From Asparagopsis taxiformis (Eukaryota; Rhodophyta; Florideophyceae; Bonnemaisoniales; Bonnemaisoniaceae), in the NCBI GenBank assembly GCA_030407315.1, contig JALQPE010000866.1, positions 1 to 51,652 of the forward strand: a stretch of DNA of 51,652 nt, given 5' to 3'. The notes below the pieces were generated by a model. That model did no database searches and was not told the DNA's origin. It saw only the letters and a program-made list of their open reading frames with translations. Made by a program: the position numbers and the translations under genes. Of this stretch, positions 48,111 to 51,652 are shown in pieces; within the stretch, counting starts at the first letter, position 1; every line of letters begins with the position of its first letter.

Positions 48111-49502
48111 CCCAGAAATTTCTGCCGCCGTGCTCGACATGGATGTCCGCATCCATCACGGCGACCACTCTATTTTTCCTTGTCGGTCGACTCCAATTTC
48201 GTCTTTAATTTTTTCATCCTCTCGCTCACACCCCCTTCCTGTTGGTGCTCACCTCCCCCGTACTGTACCTCAAACACCCCCAATACCACTCTAGCACGCA
48301 TTTTCAGCTACCTATCCCCGCTTCCACGGTGCACACCTCCATTCCATACCTACTTTTCTGCTCTACCGTACAGATTTCGTATAACCAGTCGTCATACTAC
48401 CTCAGAATAGGGCAAAACATCCCTATCTCCTCGACCATGCTCTCCCCCATCACCTTTGCAACGTATTTTTCGTCAATACCCTCTCTCCTCTACCTTCAAC
48501 CCCTCTCCTTCGCCCTCTCCACAAACTTCCCCTGCAGCTTACTCTTCCAAAACCTCTCACTCCCCATCCCGTACCCGACCTGCTCCACCCCTCCCTCCCT
48601 CAGCTGCTCCATGCCCCCCACGCCATCCGCATCTTCGATACCGTATACACCACCACCACCGGCCCACGCTCCCGCTCCCCCGCCGTCTCCCCAGAAACCT
48701 CCCCGCTCTGAAACACATATCAACCCCCCACTTCGCACCCTTCCTCCCACTCCCCTCCCTCCCCAAATACAATAACCCCCTTCTTCTCCATCACATCCCC
48801 ACTCACCACAGCCAGAACAGACGCCACCCCCTCCCCCTCTTTCTCCTCACTTTCCTAAAAACCCCTCCTCTCGGGGCGTTCAACCGCACCCTCCTACGGT
48901 CCCACCTAAACACCTCCTCCGCCCTCACTACCCCAACACCCCGCAGCGTCTCCCCAATCCCCATAATAATGCTTGTCGGCACTCCTCTCCGAATCACACT
49001 CCATTTCTAAACCCGCACTCCGTACATTTCCACCTCCCCTGTACCATCCCAAGATTCCATCCCTCCACAGAACACATCCTCATACCACAGAAGAATTTTC
49101 TTCCTCTCATACCTCATCCTTAAAACCTCCATCAGCTCCATGTAAATTTCGATGTAAATATTTTCTCTACTATGCAATCTCAAACATGTATGAGCCTATG
49201 CCTTTCCGCTTTGTCACCCTTGAATATTGGTACTCATGTATTCATAAAATAGGGCCACCCACATCCCTATCCCGTTCTGCAAGCTTTACAAACACACTAG
49301 ACGCATACTCCACAACTATACAACAAACACTACTACTCGCTATTTCAGACGACGCGGTACACAAGTAGCGTAGTCTCAACCTTCCGTGACGCCTTCCCTG
49401 ATGCGTACAAGTGCGAAACACGTCTAGACGTATATCAGAAGTGAGTGCGGGAATTTTCGGCACAGGAGATGCTGGGCCACCAAATTGATTTTTCGGAAAT
49501 TT
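48111..49502. other. Pyrimidine-biased stretch with eroded ORFs
   Basis: The plus strand is very rich in C and T (especially 48480-49060). On the minus strand short coding-like pieces occur in different frames: IIMGIGETLRGVGVVRAEEV near 48870-48970 and VYGIEDADGVGGMEQLREGG near 48590-48660. None is long enough to call. It may be a heavily decayed minus-strand gene or simply strand-biased repeat DNA. Confidence 0.35.
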
Positions 49503-49574
49503 TAGAATTTCTGGGCTGGCCAGCAATGCAATCGAGCTGGACATCCACCGGACGTCCATTTCAGGTTGGTCGTG
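49503..49574. repeat. 72-bp direct repeat, copy 1
   Basis: TAGAATTTCTGGGCTGGCCA at its start and CCGGACGTCCATTTCAGGTT near its end match copy 2 at 49894-49965, 391 bp away, with only a few differences. Confidence 0.88.
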
Positions 49575-49783
49575 AGAGAGTGGGGCGGGACCATGATGAG
49601 ACAAGGACCAAGACCTTTCCCTGACGTGTTGAGCCTGAAATCGACCCTTCGTGAGACGCGATTTTGGCTTACAGGTGGTGCTAATAGAAGCCAGTGATAG
49701 CCCCCAATCGGGGCCGGCGGTCGGTTCCTGGGGCCGTTGTGGCCAAATTAGACACATTCATTTGAATTAAAATTTGGGGCTAT

Positions 49784-49819
49784 TCTCAAAAACATGCACA
49801 TGTGAACATGTTTTTGAGA
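49784..49819. other. Perfect 13-bp inverted repeat (hairpin)
   Basis: TCTCAAAAACATG (49784-49796) and CATGTTTTTGAGA (49807-49819) are exact reverse complements around a 10-nt loop. It lies between the two 72-bp direct repeats. Confidence 0.9.
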
Positions 49820-49893
49820 TGGGGGTGTGCCGTACGGCACAATCGACCGCCCAAATCGATGTTTTTTGCAATATTTTTTTCTGCCCTGAATTG

Positions 49894-49965
49894 TAGAATT
49901 TCTGGGCTGGCCAGCAATGCATCTGAGCTGGACATCCACCGGACGTCCATTTCAGGTTGATCGTG
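49894..49965. repeat. 72-bp direct repeat, copy 2
   Basis: Partner of 49503-49574. Both include TGGACATCCACCGGACGTCC, which links them to the palindrome cluster at 47.9 kb. Confidence 0.88.
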
Positions 49966-50406
49966 TATCGTGCACGTCCACACATTACCGGGAAGCAAGT
50001 AGGCGATGAAGCACGTACAAACCCAATTGTTCTGCTATTTCTACCATAGACCATCGAGCCTAGAGATGTGAGGGAATCGTCCTGGAAATCATGCTCCAAC
50101 CCACGAAGGAATGGACAATCTAGTTTGAAAGCATGGAACGGAAGTGCATTATAGTAGGTTCATAGATTGAAAGTGATAAAGGAGATGATTATATTCTCGA
50201 TAATTGTTTGCTAAAGTAGTTGTTGTTAAGATATCTAGCCGTCGGAAACTGTTCTTCCTCTTCGTCCTCACTATAATAGTGATTTGATATCCAGGTTCTC
50301 CCGGCGAGAAGAGGCACTACCGGGGCCCCACTCGGTGTGGTGCATTATATCCTTTCGAGGTTCTGTCGTCTTCATCCGCATCATTCCGAGCTGCCCTGTC
50401 TTCGGC

Positions 50407-51137
50407 CTACGATCTTTCTGACCGGGATGGGAACAACTGTCTTGTGGCGAACATTGACAGGTGCCGGTTGACTTTGCCTGGCAGACCGCGCGGAGCATTG
50501 GGGATTACTTCTTCTTCGAATCCCAACCGCCTGATGAAACCAAACGAAACATTGTCGGGAATCGGATACGACGCATTCCTGAAATACGTGTGATACCTCG
50601 TTGTCGTGTGTGACCAACTCTGTCGACATGCCCTGCCCCGGCATGTTGTACATGGCCGTGACCGATGAAGACTGAACGTGGCGGAACGATTACCTTCTTC
50701 AGCTTCATCGTCTTGGCGTACATATCTAATTCCAGCGCTTTGGAAAAGACGTACTTGTGGGACCCTGGACACACCCAGATAGGGAATGGGTCATCTCCGT
50801 TGGCAATAACAAAGTAACCCGGAAGTTGATCTTTGCGGTCGCGAGGAGGAACAGGGAAATCATTGTGTGGGACCTGCCGAGGACACCCCTTTCCCGTTAT
50901 AAAAAACCGTCCCCCAGATGCCGGCATGAAAAGTTTTTCTCCCGGTAAACCGCACTCCTCCAGCCCTATCAGCCGGACAAGGATTCCCAACAATGTAGCA
51001 GGTAGAAAATCCGCTAGAGCGGCAAACCACCCGACAGGTGTCCCGAGCCTCGGTAGAGGAGCGGTAGAGCAGATGAACCTATAGGCACCCGGCGGGTAAT
51101 CTTGTAGAGAGAAGGTATCGCTACCCGGAGGGTTGTG
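50407..51137 (-). pseudogene. 2-oxoglutarate/Fe(II) oxygenase-like remnant (phytanoyl-type), frameshifted
   Basis: A minus-strand frame open from about 51137 without an ATG encodes CPRQVPHNDFPVPP (a possible HxD metal pair), PGYFVIANGDDPFPIWVCPG, and later VFIGHGHVQHAGAG (candidate distal metal His). Near 50620-50635 coding content jumps by one base to the frame that carries SHTTTRYHTYFRNASYPIPD (candidate 2OG-binding Arg region), ending at 50407. HxD, distal His and RYH order fits a cupin-type 2OG/Fe(II) oxygenase related in layout to phytanoyl-CoA dioxygenases; the assignment is by motif only. One frameshift and the missing start suggest a dead copy. It lies in repeat DNA, so it may have belonged to a mobile element. 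Confidence 0.5.
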
Positions 51138-51139
51138 CG

Positions 51140-51652
51140 ATTATAGCGCTCACGCAAGGTGAGTATTAATGGAGCAAGATGACGTAATCCGTCGAGCTGT
51201 TGGCTAACCTAGGTTTTCCCGGAGAGGGGTTAAACAATAGGTATGCGAACACTGTTCCTGTGGGTCGTAATTCCACTTGAGTTTTACGTTTCTCAGAAAC
51301 CGTGCCTACTGGCTATTCCAGTGCAGTTTTATACTAAGTCTACTGTAAGCTAGGGTTAGTGGTTAGGATAAAATCCAGTTAGTGACCAATCAGAACCCAA
51401 TTTACTGGCGCTCGCCTACCCGCGAGATCATTGCCAATAGGCTTACATTGTAATGTATGGCTGATCAGCCTACCTAAGTTAAAATTTGCCCCTTGTGGGG
51501 TCTTGGCCGGGGCCGATAGGCCCGGGTAGGGTTATTTGTCAGCCTTAGCTGGTCCTAAGTATAGAAAACACGCCAGTTGGCTGGTGCCTTCTGATTGGGC
51601 ACATCCCGTAAGTGGGTACCCAATAGGGAAGCGACACGGCTCGATCAGCGAG
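51140..51652. other. Right edge, no gene recognised
   Basis: No supported ORF. Palindromic bits such as TGATCA and GGCCGGGGCC occur. It may be repeat DNA continuing beyond the window. Confidence 0.45.

Overview
The window looks like nuclear DNA of a red alga (Rhodophyta), possibly a florideophyte. This is an inference. The best single pointer is a nuclear-type gene for a CpcT/CpeT-family phycobiliprotein lyase with what looks like a plastid transit peptide (10737-11459). Compact genes, mostly intronless or with 77-135 nt introns, and a sharp switch from gene-dense DNA to nested LTR retrotransposons agree with it. A cryptophyte or glaucophyte cannot be excluded from sequence alone.

Region 1 (about 1-26.2 kb) is host genes on both strands: a small hypothetical (3.2-3.6 kb); a UBZ4 zinc-finger protein divergent from a DUF72 protein with a PIP-box-like tail (4.1-6.7 kb); a type I membrane protein (7.3-8.7 kb); an R2R3-MYB factor (9.2-10.1 kb); the lyase; a spliced complex I NDUFB2-like gene with a one-base frame break (11.6-11.9 kb); a mitochondrial enoyl-CoA hydratase (12.3-13.2 kb); two related disordered proteins in head-to-head orientation (13.7-15.9 kb); a three-exon Pop7/Rpp20 (16.2-16.8 kb); an APC15-like protein (17.4-17.8 kb); a small proline-rich protein (18.3 kb); a two-exon UBTD-type protein (19.2-19.7 kb); protein disulfide isomerase (20.0-21.6 kb); a histidine-rich membrane protein (22.7-23.7 kb); and a 471-aa unknown (24.4-25.8 kb).

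Region 2 (26.2-47.9 kb) is layered retrotransposon DNA whose order of insertion can be read from target-site duplications (TSDs). An old minus-strand element (called Z here) keeps a probable 3' LTR and a decayed plus-strand ORF. A 1274-bp solo LTR (family X, TSD GGTGG) split that ORF. A 13.4-kb Ty3/gypsy chromovirus (Y, 30713-44109, TSD CCAAA) then inserted into the solo LTR. A second solo LTR of family X (26795-28068, TSD TCGGT) sits to the left. A truncated relative of Y (45989 to about 47858) sits in the end of the Z ORF. Y reads on the minus strand as 5' LTR, PBS, gag (two overlapping frames), pol (protease, RT, RNase H, integrase, chromodomain), a structured 351-bp tandem repeat, an ORF in antisense orientation, PPT, 3' LTR. 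The antisense-ORF protein shares a core with the split Z protein, so it appears to be a conserved but undescribed accessory protein of these elements.

Region 3 (47.9-51.65 kb) holds palindrome-rich repeats, a strongly pyrimidine-biased stretch with only eroded ORFs, two 72-bp direct repeats 391 bp apart, a perfect 13-bp hairpin, and a frameshifted remnant of a 2-oxoglutarate/Fe(II) oxygenase-like gene. No rRNA, CRISPR array or convincing intact tRNA gene was found.
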